Shown here: piece by piece, positions 6,325 through 12,656 of the stretch
How the letters are laid out: each line of letters opens with the position of its first letter
Numbering within the stretch: the first letter of the stretch is position 1
NCBI GenBank assembly: GCA_031554725.1
Contig: JAVBUZ010000085.1
Coordinates: forward strand, 1 to 14,851
DNA: 14,851 bases
Reading direction: 5' to 3'
Source: JAVBUZ01 sp031554725
GTDB taxonomy: Bacteria; Bacillota; Clostridia; Lachnospirales; Lachnospiraceae
Translations under genes and position numbers: made by a program
Notes under the pieces: model-generated
Databases searched by the model: none
What the model saw: the letters and a program-made list of their open reading frames with translations, nothing else
What the model was told of the DNA's origin: nothing

Positions 6325-7866
6325 ATGGAAAGAGAAATGATTGTGGTCCTAGATTTTGGCGGACAATACAACCAGTTGATAGCCAGGCGAGTAAGAGAAT
6401 GTAATGTATATTGTGAAGTACACCCTTACAACCTAAGGTTGGATGAACTCAAAAAAATGAATCCCAAGGGTATTATTTTTACCGGCGGACCAAATAGTGT
6501 ATATAAAGAAGATTCACCTGTTTGTAGCATGGATGTTTTTGAACTAGGCATCCCGGTTCTTGGCATTTGCTACGGCTCACAGCTTATGGCACACATGCTA
6601 GGTGGAAAGGTGGCAACTGCTCCTGTTAGCGAATACGGCAAAACAGAAGTAGAGGTTGATACGAAATCTGCCCTTTTTAAAAATGTTTCAGACAAAACAA
6701 TCTGCTGGATGAGTCATACGGATTATATCGAAACAGCTCCTGCAGATTTTACAATTACAGCACACACTCCTGTATGCCCTGTAGCGGCGATGGAAAATGC
6801 AGCGAAGAAATTCTATGCAGTACAATACCATCCGGAAGTTATGCATACACAGGAAGGCATCAAGATGCTCCAAAATTTTGTTATGGATGTATGCGAATGC
6901 AGCGGTGACTGGAAGATGGATTCCTTCGTGGAAAGCAGCATCAAAGCAATCCGTGAAAAGGTTGGCGATGGCAAGGTGCTTTGCGCTTTATCAGGTGGTG
7001 TGGATTCTTCTGTGGCAGCAGTTATGCTTTCAAAGGCAGTTGGTAAACAACTTACCTGCGTATTTGTAGATCACGGTCTCCTTCGTAAAAATGAAGGCGA
7101 CGAGGTAGAGGCAGTATTTGGACCAAATGGAAACTATGATTTAAACTTTATCCGCGTGAATGCTCAAGAACGCTACTATGAAAAATTAAAAGGTGCAATT
7201 GAGCCAGAAGAAAAACGTAAGATTATAGGTGAAGAATTTATCCGTGTATTTGAAGAAGAAGCGAAGAAAATCGGTGCTGTAGACTACCTCGTGCAGGGAA
7301 CCATTTATCCTGACGTTATCGAAAGTGGTCTCGGTAAATCAGCAGTCATCAAGAGCCATCATAACGTAGGCGGCTTACCTGACTGTGTTGACTTTAAGGA
7401 AATTATTGAACCTCTACGTTTACTATTTAAGGATGAAGTAAGACGTGCAGGACTAGAACTAGGCATTCCAGAATACCTAGTATACAGACAGCCATTCCCG
7501 GGCCCAGGCCTTGGAGTTCGTATCATCGGCGAAGTAACCCCTGATAAAGTAAGGATTGTTCAAGAGGCTGACTACATCTACCGCGAGGAAATTGCAAAGG
7601 CTGGCATTGATAAAGAACTAGGACAATACTTTGCAGCACTTACCAACATGCGCTCTGTAGGCTGTATGGGAGACGAACGAACCTATGACTACGCAGTTGC
7701 ACTCCGTGCAGTAACTACCACCGACTTTATGACCGCTGAGTTTGCCGAACTTCCTTGGGAACTCATCGGCACCGTATCTACCAGGATTGTAAATGAAGTG
7801 AAGGGTGTTAACCGTGTATTGTATGATTGTACGGGGAAACCACCAGGGACTATAGAATTCGAATAA
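6325..7866 (+). CDS. guaA: GMP synthase (glutamine-hydrolysing)
   Basis: GuaA makes GMP from XMP, ATP and glutamine, the last step of guanine nucleotide synthesis. The 513-residue protein has the usual order: a class I glutamine amidotransferase domain with nucleophile C82 in GICYGSQ and H169/E171 in QYHPEV; an ATP-pyrophosphatase domain with the PP-loop SGGVDSS at 223-229; and a C-terminal dimerisation/XMP domain with PFPGPGLGVRIIGEVT and the terminal KPPGTIEFE. The start at 6325 has AGGAGG six nt upstream. An in-frame TTG at 6250 would lengthen the protein by 25 residues, but that TTG is itself the -35 box, so it cannot be in the mRNA. Intact and probably essential. Confidence 0.98.
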   Translation: MEREMIVVLDFGGQYNQLIARRVRECNVYCEVHPYNLRLDELKKMNPKGIIFTGGPNSVYKEDSPVCSMDVFELGIPVLGICYGSQLMAHMLGGKVATAPVSEYGKTEVEVDTKSALFKNVSDKTICWMSHTDYIETAPADFTITAHTPVCPVAAMENAAKKFYAVQYHPEVMHTQEGIKMLQNFVMDVCECSGDWKMDSFVESSIKAIREKVGDGKVLCALSGGVDSSVAAVMLSKAVGKQLTCVFVDHGLLRKNEGDEVEAVFGPNGNYDLNFIRVNAQERYYEKLKGAIEPEEKRKIIGEEFIRVFEEEAKKIGAVDYLVQGTIYPDVIESGLGKSAVIKSHHNVGGLPDCVDFKEIIEPLRLLFKDEVRRAGLELGIPEYLVYRQPFPGPGLGVRIIGEVTPDKVRIVQEADYIYREEIAKAGIDKELGQYFAALTNMRSVGCMGDERTYDYAVALRAVTTTDFMTAEFAELPWELIGTVSTRIVNEVKGVNRVLYDCTGKPPGTIEFE

Positions 7867-7905
7867 CAGATAAAAACCAAGAAACCTAGTAAAATCAAGG
7901 GTTTC
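7843..7905 (+). other. Putative integration site at the guaA 3' end
   Basis: The last codons of guaA and the bases just after them are a recurrent attachment site for genomic islands in Firmicutes. Here core genes stop at guaA and the following genes have an accessory character. A short dyad (GAAACC at 7881-7886 with GGTTTC at 7900-7905) follows the stop. No second copy of the guaA end and no integrase lie in the window, so this is inference from position. Confidence 0.35.
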
Positions 7906-7922
7906 GGGACTTGAAAAATGTT

Positions 7923-7943
7923 TCTGGTTCTACTCTGGTTCTA
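7923..7943 (+). repeat. Tandem direct repeat TCTGGTTCTA
   Basis: TCTGGTTCTA occurs at 7923-7932 and again at 7934-7943, a period of 11 bp, about one helical turn. Such repeats near an element end are typical of arm-type sites bound by tyrosine recombinases or excisionases; here that is inference. Confidence 0.6.
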
Positions 7944-7962
7944 AAAAATTATAATACGAATT

Positions 7963-7999
7963 AAAAGGCTCTTGGAATGAGATTTCCAAGGGCCTTTTT
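7963..7999 (+). terminator. Strong terminator after guaA
   Basis: AAAAGGCTCTTGGAA (7963-7977) pairs with TTCCAAGGGCCTTTTT (7984-7999), with one mismatch, and ends in a T-run. It lies 97 bp after the guaA stop, beyond the direct repeat, so it may belong to the inserted DNA. Confidence 0.85.
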
Positions 8000-8007
8000 A
8001 GGTGAGC

Positions 8008-8031
8008 AAAAAGCCAGCACTTTGTGCTGAC
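8008..8031 (-). terminator. Minus-strand terminator of the RHH gene
   Basis: On the minus strand GTCAGCAC-AAA-GTGCTGGC is followed by five T residues (A-run 8008-8012 on plus). It sits 16 bp after the stop of the RHH gene, back to back with the plus-strand terminator at 7963-7999. Confidence 0.65.
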
Positions 8032-8046
8032 CTTTGAATTAATTTC

Positions 8047-8229
8047 TTATTGAATTTCAACATTATCAATTCCATGTCGAAGAAGAAGGCATATAAGCTC
8101 ATTTCGTGAGTGATTTGTAGCATTAGCTACAGCGTCAATCTCGCTAAGCAATCCTTCTTTTATTCTGATGGTGATGACCTTGCTTCCATCTTCTCCACGT
8201 TTTTTTATTATAATCGGTTCGTTATTCAT
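8047..8229 (-). CDS. Ribbon-helix-helix (Arc/CopG-type) DNA-binding protein
   Basis: A 60-residue protein. After a charged lead (MNNEPIIIKKRGEDGSK) comes the strand VITIRIKEGLLSEIDAVANA and then TNHSRNELICLLLRHGIDNV, the strand-helix-helix pattern of Arc/CopG/MetJ repressors. Such proteins bind operators as dimers, often regulating their own promoter, and are common on mobile elements. GAGGT (minus strand) precedes the ATG at the normal distance. A short palindrome at 8255-8272, touching the divergent promoter, is a plausible operator. No toxin-like partner is adjacent, so an antitoxin role is unsupported. The fold call is good; the target is inferred. Confidence 0.8.
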   Translation of the reverse strand: MNNEPIIIKKRGEDGSKVITIRIKEGLLSEIDAVANATNHSRNELICLLLRHGIDNVEIQ

Positions 8230-8254
8230 ATTTGTACCTCACATTCATATCATG

Positions 8255-8272
8255 TTGTAATTAATTATACAA
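8255..8272. promoter_or_regulatory. Candidate operator in the divergent promoter region
   Basis: TTGTA (8255-8259) and TACAA (8268-8272) form a short dyad around an AT-only centre. It abuts the plus-strand -35 box at 8273 and includes a minus-strand TATAAT facing the RHH gene. A binding site for the RHH protein is an inference from position. Confidence 0.35.
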
Positions 8273-8301
8273 TTGACTGAAATATGAAAATATAATATAA
8301 T
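8273..8301 (+). promoter_or_regulatory. Strong plus-strand sigma-A promoter
   Basis: TTGACT (8273-8278), 17 nt, TATAAT (8296-8301): one mismatch from perfect consensus. It points away from the RHH gene toward a stretch with no clear gene start; transcription would begin near 8308. Confidence 0.65.
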
Positions 8302-8308
8302 ATGATAG

Positions 8309-8590
8309 CGATATGTATTACATAAGTATTGCACTGAAATATATAAACCAATATCCAAAGCAGACCCAAGTTGTAGAAATGAAGCTTTTAAATTAAGAAC
8401 GGATGAGGAGGAGAAAATATATTCTGAAAAATACAGAAAAGAAAATAGCAAAGACAAACAAATGAGCAGTAGTCTTAAAGCTGTGGAAAAGCTCGTAAAA
8501 GCAAATGGAGCGCATGTTTTCAACTCACTTGACGACGTTGCTGATTTCATTAACAGTAAAGTATATTACAATATACAAAAGCTGGACTAA
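8309..8590 (+). other. 94-codon open stretch without a start: gene remnant or transcribed RNA
   Basis: Between the stop at 8306-8308 and the TAA at 8588-8590 one frame stays open for 93 sense codons. Its translation looks protein-like (RTDEEEKIYSEKYRKENSKD, later VEKLVKANGAHVFNSLDDVA) but it has no ATG until 8464 and no ribosome site there. Another frame has an ATG at 8313 that stops after 27 codons. The strong promoter at 8273-8301 reads into this stretch. It may be the decayed 3' part of a gene, a frameshifted gene, or the source of a small RNA. No family is recognised. The rest of 8230-8711 holds only the sites listed separately. Confidence 0.35.
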
Positions 8591-8606
8591 AAAATCCAAA
8601 GTAAAT

Positions 8607-8633
8607 GACCACTGGGTTGACCAGTGGTTCTAT
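8607..8633 (+). terminator. Hairpin with weak T-run
   Basis: ACCACTGG (8608-8615) and CCAGTGGT (8621-8628) form a perfect 8-bp stem with a 5-nt loop, followed by TCTATT. It may end the transcript from the 8273-8301 promoter; the poor T-run makes termination uncertain. Confidence 0.45.
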
Positions 8634-8711
8634 TGAGGTAATAAAAAAGCGTTTAATGAATAAAAACAATTCATAAATAGCTGAAATATAACAAAAATCA
8701 AGGAGATTATT

Positions 8712-9557
8712 ATGAAAAGCAAAGCAAGAATTTTAGCCATTTTAATTATGACAACTATTATGATTGGTGGTTGTGGTAAAACAGCAGATACAAAAGATGT
8801 AGAAAAAGAAGCTGCTGTAACAACTACTACTGAGAAAGCTAATGTTGAAAAAGCAAACGAAAAAGAAACTGTTGTAAAACCAACTGAAACTGTTGAAACT
8901 AAAACAGAAAAAACAATTGTTAACTACTATGTCAATGATGAAAACCCACCAAAGTCATTCCAATTAATCACAACATTAACCGACTGGAAACGTGATAATA
9001 GTGGCAATAAAGTTCCTGATGATGATACAAAATATGAAGATACTTACTATCTTTGCGTAAATGCATATCCATCAGATGGTGGTCCAACACAATATGTATT
9101 CAAAATGTTTGTATATCACTTATATGGTGAAGGTTATGCAAACAAGGGTGAATGTGAAAAATATGTATTTTCGCCAGACAGCACCACATATGATGATATT
9201 TGCACATGGTACTTACAACTTAGCAAAGCTCAATGTAAAGACACTATGTTTACACCATTAGTTGAAGGTGTCGATTATATGTGTGATATTTCAGATAATG
9301 GAACAGAGACTTACAGAATTATCAATGAATCAATTATATATAGTAATATAAACATTCATCAAACGGTTGCAGGTATAATGTCAATTGGTCAAACGCTTGA
9401 ACCAGATGCTATCGAAACAGTAATGAACGCTGATGGTAGCTCATCTTATTACCCATATGATTCTGGCTCAAACTGGTCAAAAACAATCGACTCTTGGCTT
9501 GAAGAATACTTGTATGTTGTAGCTCAGTGCTTCGATAACAATATCAAGTACGACTAA
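8712..9557 (+). CDS. Secreted lipoprotein of unknown function
   Basis: A 281-residue protein with a type II signal peptide: basic start (MKSKAR), hydrophobic core (ILAILIMTTIMI) and lipobox I18-G-G-C21, so it should be lipid-anchored to the outside of the membrane. Residues about 24-70 are a Thr/Glu/Lys/Val-rich flexible linker. The remaining part is Tyr-, Asp- and Asn-rich with six further cysteines (in YYLCV, GECEK, DICTW, AQCKD, YMCDI and AQCFD) and no domain I recognise. AAGGAG at 8701-8706 supports the start. It is followed 24 bp later by a cysteine-rich small gene, and the two share a terminator, so they probably form an operon. Confidence 0.8.
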   Translation: MKSKARILAILIMTTIMIGGCGKTADTKDVEKEAAVTTTTEKANVEKANEKETVVKPTETVETKTEKTIVNYYVNDENPPKSFQLITTLTDWKRDNSGNKVPDDDTKYEDTYYLCVNAYPSDGGPTQYVFKMFVYHLYGEGYANKGECEKYVFSPDSTTYDDICTWYLQLSKAQCKDTMFTPLVEGVDYMCDISDNGTETYRIINESIIYSNINIHQTVAGIMSIGQTLEPDAIETVMNADGSSSYYPYDSGSNWSKTIDSWLEEYLYVVAQCFDNNIKYD

Positions 9558-9581
9558 TATCGTCATACAGGAGGTATGTCC

Positions 9582-9752
9582 ATGTTAAATGGAAAACTCA
9601 CTCAAAAAGATATTACACAGCATTGCACAACACATGTTTGCAACTCACATAGTTGCAAATATATGACTGATTACTGTCACATCAGAGAACATGCAACAGA
9701 CGCCTGTCAGGAATGTGACAAGAATTGCAAAGGCTGCAAAAACTATGTATAA
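9582..9752 (+). CDS. Small cysteine-rich protein (56 aa), possibly metal-binding
   Basis: A short gene with an ideal ribosome site (AGGAGG at 9569-9574, 7 nt from ATG). The product has eight cysteines, at 15, 20, 25, 32, 42, 45, 49 and 52, and five histidines, at 14, 18, 23, 33 and 37. The C-terminal CQECDKNCKGC (C-x2-C-x3-C-x2-C) resembles zinc-ribbon or iron-sulfur ligands, and the first half has evenly spaced Cys/His. There is no signal peptide, so it is likely cytoplasmic. It follows the lipoprotein gene by 24 bp and precedes a strong terminator. I know no named family for it. The good site, composition and operon position make it a real gene; the metal role is inferred. Confidence 0.75.
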   Translation: MLNGKLTQKDITQHCTTHVCNSHSCKYMTDYCHIREHATDACQECDKNCKGCKNYV

Positions 9753-9757
9753 ATAAC

Positions 9758-9807
9758 AAATACCACTCGACTTTGGACACAATCCAAATGTTAGGGTGGT
9801 ATTTTTT
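9758..9807 (+). terminator. Terminator of the lipoprotein/Cys-rich operon
   Basis: AAATACCAC (9758-9766) pairs with GTGGTATTT (9796-9804) and a T-run follows. An inner hairpin (TTTGGA 9772-9777 with TCCAAA 9783-9788) lies inside the loop. Confidence 0.85.
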
Positions 9808-9812
9808 TAATA

Positions 9813-10025
9813 TTACGCAGATTTTCTTAAATAATCATCTGTTACAGATAATAACTTCTCGAACCGCTCTTTGTGTGGATAAGTAGTGACAGCACTGATA
9901 TCAGTTATGTATGAACTTATCATAGCTGATTTTGTTGCGTAAAAACATGAAGAGTAATCAAGATACAAAGAAAAATTATTTTTCCAAAACAGAACGAATA
10001 ATAACGTACTTGTATTCGATTTCTT
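9813..10025 (-). pseudogene. Open +1-frame extension after the HTH gene, probable decayed IS ORF
   Basis: On the minus strand a second frame, +1 relative to the HTH gene, overlaps its last 50 bases and stays open for 70 codons to the TAA at 9813-9815. It contains protein-like text (SSYITDISAVTTYPHKERFE then KLLSVTDDYLRKSA) but no start codon with a ribosome site. It may be the next part of the same coding unit reached by frameshift, or the remaining end of a deleted transposase gene. I cannot assign it to a family. Confidence 0.35.
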
Positions 10026-10293
10026 TTAACAAAATGTATTGCGAAAGAGGTACCTGAATCATATTTTCATCGTCAGAAGGGGTTATGGATGGAATCGTTT
10101 CATTTTCCATAGCATTTCTAATTTCTTCACCATATTTTTGAACCCACCGAAATAATGAGTTTTTGGAAAGCCCATGTGATTTGGCATATTTTTTATATCC
10201 TATTCCTGATTGAAAATAACCTAGCACCATTTCTTTACGGTACTCATCGGTATAGGCTGCATAGTATTTTGGTTGTGTATTTATAGTATTCAT
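9976..10293 (-). CDS. Transposase OrfA-like helix-turn-helix protein
   Basis: A 105-residue minus-strand product with the N-terminal helix-turn-helix of IS3-type OrfA and similar transposase subunits: YTDEYRKEMVLGYFQSGIGY followed by KKYAKSHGLSKNSLFRWVQKYGEE (about residues 12-55). The C-terminal part ends in a Leu/Ile-rich, possibly coiled-coil segment (LLKEIEYKYVIIRSVLEK). I place the start at 10293 because AGGAGG (plus 10304-10309) is ten nt upstream; an ATG at 10302 is only one nt from it. No full OrfB or DDE domain follows, so any insertion sequence is incomplete; terminal inverted repeats were not found. A stand-alone regulator is the alternative. Confidence 0.65.
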   Translation of the reverse strand: MNTINTQPKYYAAYTDEYRKEMVLGYFQSGIGYKKYAKSHGLSKNSLFRWVQKYGEEIRNAMENETIPSITPSDDENMIQVPLSQYILLKEIEYKYVIIRSVLEK

Positions 10294-10323
10294 TGTTATC
10301 ATACCTCCTCTGTAACTGTCTTC

Positions 10324-10352
10324 ATTATATCAAATTATGCCTAACGGGTCTA
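10324..10352 (-). promoter_or_regulatory. Promoter of the HTH gene (minus strand)
   Basis: On the minus strand TAGACC (10352-10347), 17 nt, TATAAT (10329-10324). The -10 is perfect and the -35 has four of six consensus bases. It leads into AGGAGG and the start at 10293. Confidence 0.5.
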
Positions 10353-10410
10353 TTGACATAACAGACGAAAAAACCAGTGTTTTCAAGGGTTTGAGGATTT
10401 TTGAGAAAGA

Positions 10411-10444
10411 AAAATCTGCTCATATATGAGTGGATTATTTTTTT
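10411..10444 (+). terminator. Terminator-like hairpin upstream of the ardC-like gene
   Basis: AATC-TG-CTCATATATGAG-TG-GATT folds into a stem with a palindromic core and is followed by a seven-T run. No plus-strand gene precedes it, so it could be a leader attenuator, or insulate the module; the minus strand also has a T-rich end. Confidence 0.55.
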
Positions 10445-10469
10445 GCGAAAATTTAGAAATCAGAATTCA

Positions 10470-10486
10470 TTGTGCATATTGCACAA
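10470..10486. promoter_or_regulatory. Operator-like dyad upstream of the ardC-like gene
   Basis: TTGTGCA-TAT-TGCACAA is a perfect 7-bp inverted repeat with a 3-bp centre, 66 bp before the start codon. Two direct copies of TAGCTGT (10508-10514, 10518-10524) follow. This is typical of a dimeric repressor site; the regulator is unknown. Confidence 0.5.
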
Positions 10487-10551
10487 ACCAATTTATTTAC
10501 TGAAAAATAGCTGTTTATAGCTGTATCAAAGAAAGGAAGTGACACTTATAT

Positions 10552-11478
10552 ATGAATGTGTACGAAATCATTACAAAGAGAATTGTTGATAGGATTGATG
10601 AAGCGAAAGAGTCAGGCAAGCCTTTTTACTGGGTAAAACCTTGGAGCGGTGGCGCACCGTTTGCGGTAAACTACACAACTGGCAAGGCATACAGGGGAAT
10701 CAATCGAATGATATTAGAGGCGGGGGAGTATATTACTTTCAATGCTCTTCAAGATTACAGGAAGACACAGCCTGAAGATGCTTCTATATACGTGAAACAG
10801 GGTTCGCACAAGATGCCTGTTTTTTATTACAGTACATTTGATAAAAAAGATGATGCTGGAAATCCTGTTTTGAACGAATATGGCGAGCAGGAGAAGGGAA
10901 GCTTTTTAAGATTCTATCAGGTATTTCATATTGAGGACATAGGTGGTATCCATTCTCATTTTCCAGCTGTAAAGATGGCAAAGACAAGCACTAAGCAGAC
11001 TAAATTGCTGGACAAATATATTGATGCATATTCTAAAGCGGAACATCTCGCCATCGACATAGTCGAGGATGGCGCAAATTGCTTCTACGATGCATCAAAC
11101 AATATGGTCAGAGTGCCAAATAAGGCAGGATTTACATCTACCTACACATATTATAGCTCTGTGCTTCATGAGCTGATGCACAGCACTGCAAAGGGTGTAG
11201 AACGCTATATTGGTAAGAGTTTTGGCAGTGACCCCTATAGTAGGGAAGAGCTTGTAGCACAGATTGGTAGCCAAATGCTGTTAGCGCATTTTCAGATTGC
11301 GTATGATGAGAAGGAGCTTAATAATGATGTAGCCTATATTGATGGTTGGGCATCAAAATTGCAGGAGAGTAAGCAGGAAATAGCGAAAGCTGCTGCGCAG
11401 GCTGAAAAGGCGATGCAGTATTTTCTTGATACTGCTGAAAGTCATATGGCGAGTAAAGCAAAGAAGAAAACAGCATAA
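10552..11478 (+). CDS. ArdC-like antirestriction protein
   Basis: A 308-residue protein of the ArdC family. The N-terminal half is the ArdC-type single-stranded-DNA-binding domain (KPWSGGAPFAVNYTTGKAYR and GSFLRFYQVFHIEDI), which in plasmid ArdC coats entering DNA and shields it from restriction. The C-terminal half is a zincin-like metallopeptidase domain with H206-E-L-M-H210 and a likely third ligand among E232/E233 in REELVAQIGSQ. It ends in an Ala/Lys-rich helical tail. AAGGAAG lies 12 nt before the ATG, longer than usual. It probably acts in the recipient after transfer. The gene marks this region as mobile DNA and begins a plus-strand run of accessory genes. The peptidase target is unknown. 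Confidence 0.88.
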   Translation: MNVYEIITKRIVDRIDEAKESGKPFYWVKPWSGGAPFAVNYTTGKAYRGINRMILEAGEYITFNALQDYRKTQPEDASIYVKQGSHKMPVFYYSTFDKKDDAGNPVLNEYGEQEKGSFLRFYQVFHIEDIGGIHSHFPAVKMAKTSTKQTKLLDKYIDAYSKAEHLAIDIVEDGANCFYDASNNMVRVPNKAGFTSTYTYYSSVLHELMHSTAKGVERYIGKSFGSDPYSREELVAQIGSQMLLAHFQIAYDEKELNNDVAYIDGWASKLQESKQEIAKAAAQAEKAMQYFLDTAESHMASKAKKKTA

Positions 11479-11494
11479 ACAAATATCGAGCGCG

Positions 11495-11526
11495 GGCTGA
11501 TACTTGAAAGAAGGTGTCAGCCTTTT
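11495..11526 (+). terminator. Terminator after the ardC-like gene
   Basis: GGCTGATACTT pairs with AAGGTGTCAGCC around GAAAG, then TTTT. A second small hairpin (AGCATC 11541-11546, GATGCT 11552-11557) follows. The short T-run suggests partial read-through to the next gene. Confidence 0.6.
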
Positions 11527-11617
11527 AAAGTGTCTTGATGAGCATCAGTAGGATGCTTCAATAGATAAAATGTCATAAGCAACAGCACATAAAATAATTT
11601 TGGAAAGGGGGATGCAG

Positions 11618-12637
11618 ATGGCAAAAGAATTACCCGATGGATTTGTCCATACAGAAGTATCACCGTTTGATGAAGATTTCGAAGATTGGGATGAAGAAGA
11701 CTTTGATGCAGAACCAAGAATAGTTGATGACCCAAGGCGAATATATGAGTTTTTACGCTCGAAGGTCTATAAGCAAGATGAAGCCTGTAAACAAGCTGCC
11801 ATTATTTTGTACAATCATACTCATGGCAGACCTTCACGTAATCTCTTTTGCGGACCATCGGGCTCGGGAAAGACGTACGTGTGGCAAATCATACGTGAAG
11901 AGCTATATCCATATGTGATTATTGCAAATGCTGCGGATATGAGTAAATCGGGGTTCATAGGAAAAAACAAGGTCAGCTCTCCGCTATATGAGATAGAAGA
12001 GCCAGAAGAAGATTATATCATTGTTTATGATGAGATAGATAAACTCGTAGCTCCGCTGTTTGTATCGGGAGGAGAGAATGTCTCGAGCAGTATTCAAGCG
12101 GAACTGTTGGCTTTGATATACCCATCATCTCCACGAATACGTCTTCATGTACATGCAGGTGAAGAAATAAAATTGACGATTAAGAACTACAGTTGGATTT
12201 TTTGTGGTAGCTTTGCTATGGCAGCGGAAAATATTGCGGATGGCAAACGCAAGCATTCATCTGGAATTGGCTTTGGTGCAACTAAAACAGAAGCAAATGC
12301 ATTCGATGAAGAACTTACGATGACTGATATCATAGATTTTGGTATGATTCCAGAGTTTGCTTCCAGAATCACAAGATTGGTTAATCTTAGACCAATGGGA
12401 GTAGAAGACTATCATTTTCTAATAAACGAGTTTGAAAACAGTCCTATAAAAGTATTGGAAGCTATTTATAATTTTCCAGATGGCTATATTATGCAAAACA
12501 TCATCAGTAATGAGAAACTGGATGAAATTGCGACAAATACATATGAGAGTGGTCTTGGCGTTCGTAATGCATACTCTCAAATACAGCAGATGATAGATAA
12601 CTATATATTTGACAATTTTAATGAATTAACATTTTAG
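11618..12637 (+). CDS. ClpX-like AAA+ ATPase
   Basis: A 339-residue single-domain AAA+ protein of the ClpX/HslU clade. Walker A GPSGSGKT at 79-86; Walker B IIVYDEID with D138/E139; a box VII arginine in IPEFASRITRL, like ClpX IPEFIGRLP; sensor II in GLGVRNAYSQI. The ClpX zinc finger is absent, replaced by a strongly acidic N-terminus (PFDEDFEDWDEEDFDAEP, about residues 16-33). I see no ClpP-binding IGF loop, so it probably does not feed ClpP and may remodel other proteins or DNA complexes. The start at 11618 has AAGGGGG 6 nt upstream; in-frame TTG 11600 and ATG 11612 leave no room for it. The stop is 19 bp from the next gene, so the two are likely co-transcribed. Confidence 0.82.
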   Translation: MAKELPDGFVHTEVSPFDEDFEDWDEEDFDAEPRIVDDPRRIYEFLRSKVYKQDEACKQAAIILYNHTHGRPSRNLFCGPSGSGKTYVWQIIREELYPYVIIANAADMSKSGFIGKNKVSSPLYEIEEPEEDYIIVYDEIDKLVAPLFVSGGENVSSSIQAELLALIYPSSPRIRLHVHAGEEIKLTIKNYSWIFCGSFAMAAENIADGKRKHSSGIGFGATKTEANAFDEELTMTDIIDFGMIPEFASRITRLVNLRPMGVEDYHFLINEFENSPIKVLEAIYNFPDGYIMQNIISNEKLDEIATNTYESGLGVRNAYSQIQQMIDNYIFDNFNELTF

Positions 12638-12656
12638 AAAGAAGAGGAAAAACACT

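Noticed and set aside
8245..8550. Minus-strand frame of 101 codons, rich in Ser, Leu and Phe
   Set aside because: No ribosome site before its ATG, low-complexity composition, and it runs opposite a stretch read by a strong plus-strand promoter; probably the shadow of the plus-strand open frame.
8047..8590. Toxin-antitoxin pair formed by the RHH protein and the adjacent open stretch
   Set aside because: The genes are divergent rather than in one operon, and the open stretch has no start codon or toxin-like motif.
9813..9942. TTACGCA/TGCGTAA inverted pair as IS ends
   Set aside because: Only 7 bp, and the second copy lies inside the open frame, not at the far side of the HTH gene.
10353..10358. 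TTGACA as the -35 of an ardC promoter
   Set aside because: No acceptable -10 sequence 16-18 nt downstream.
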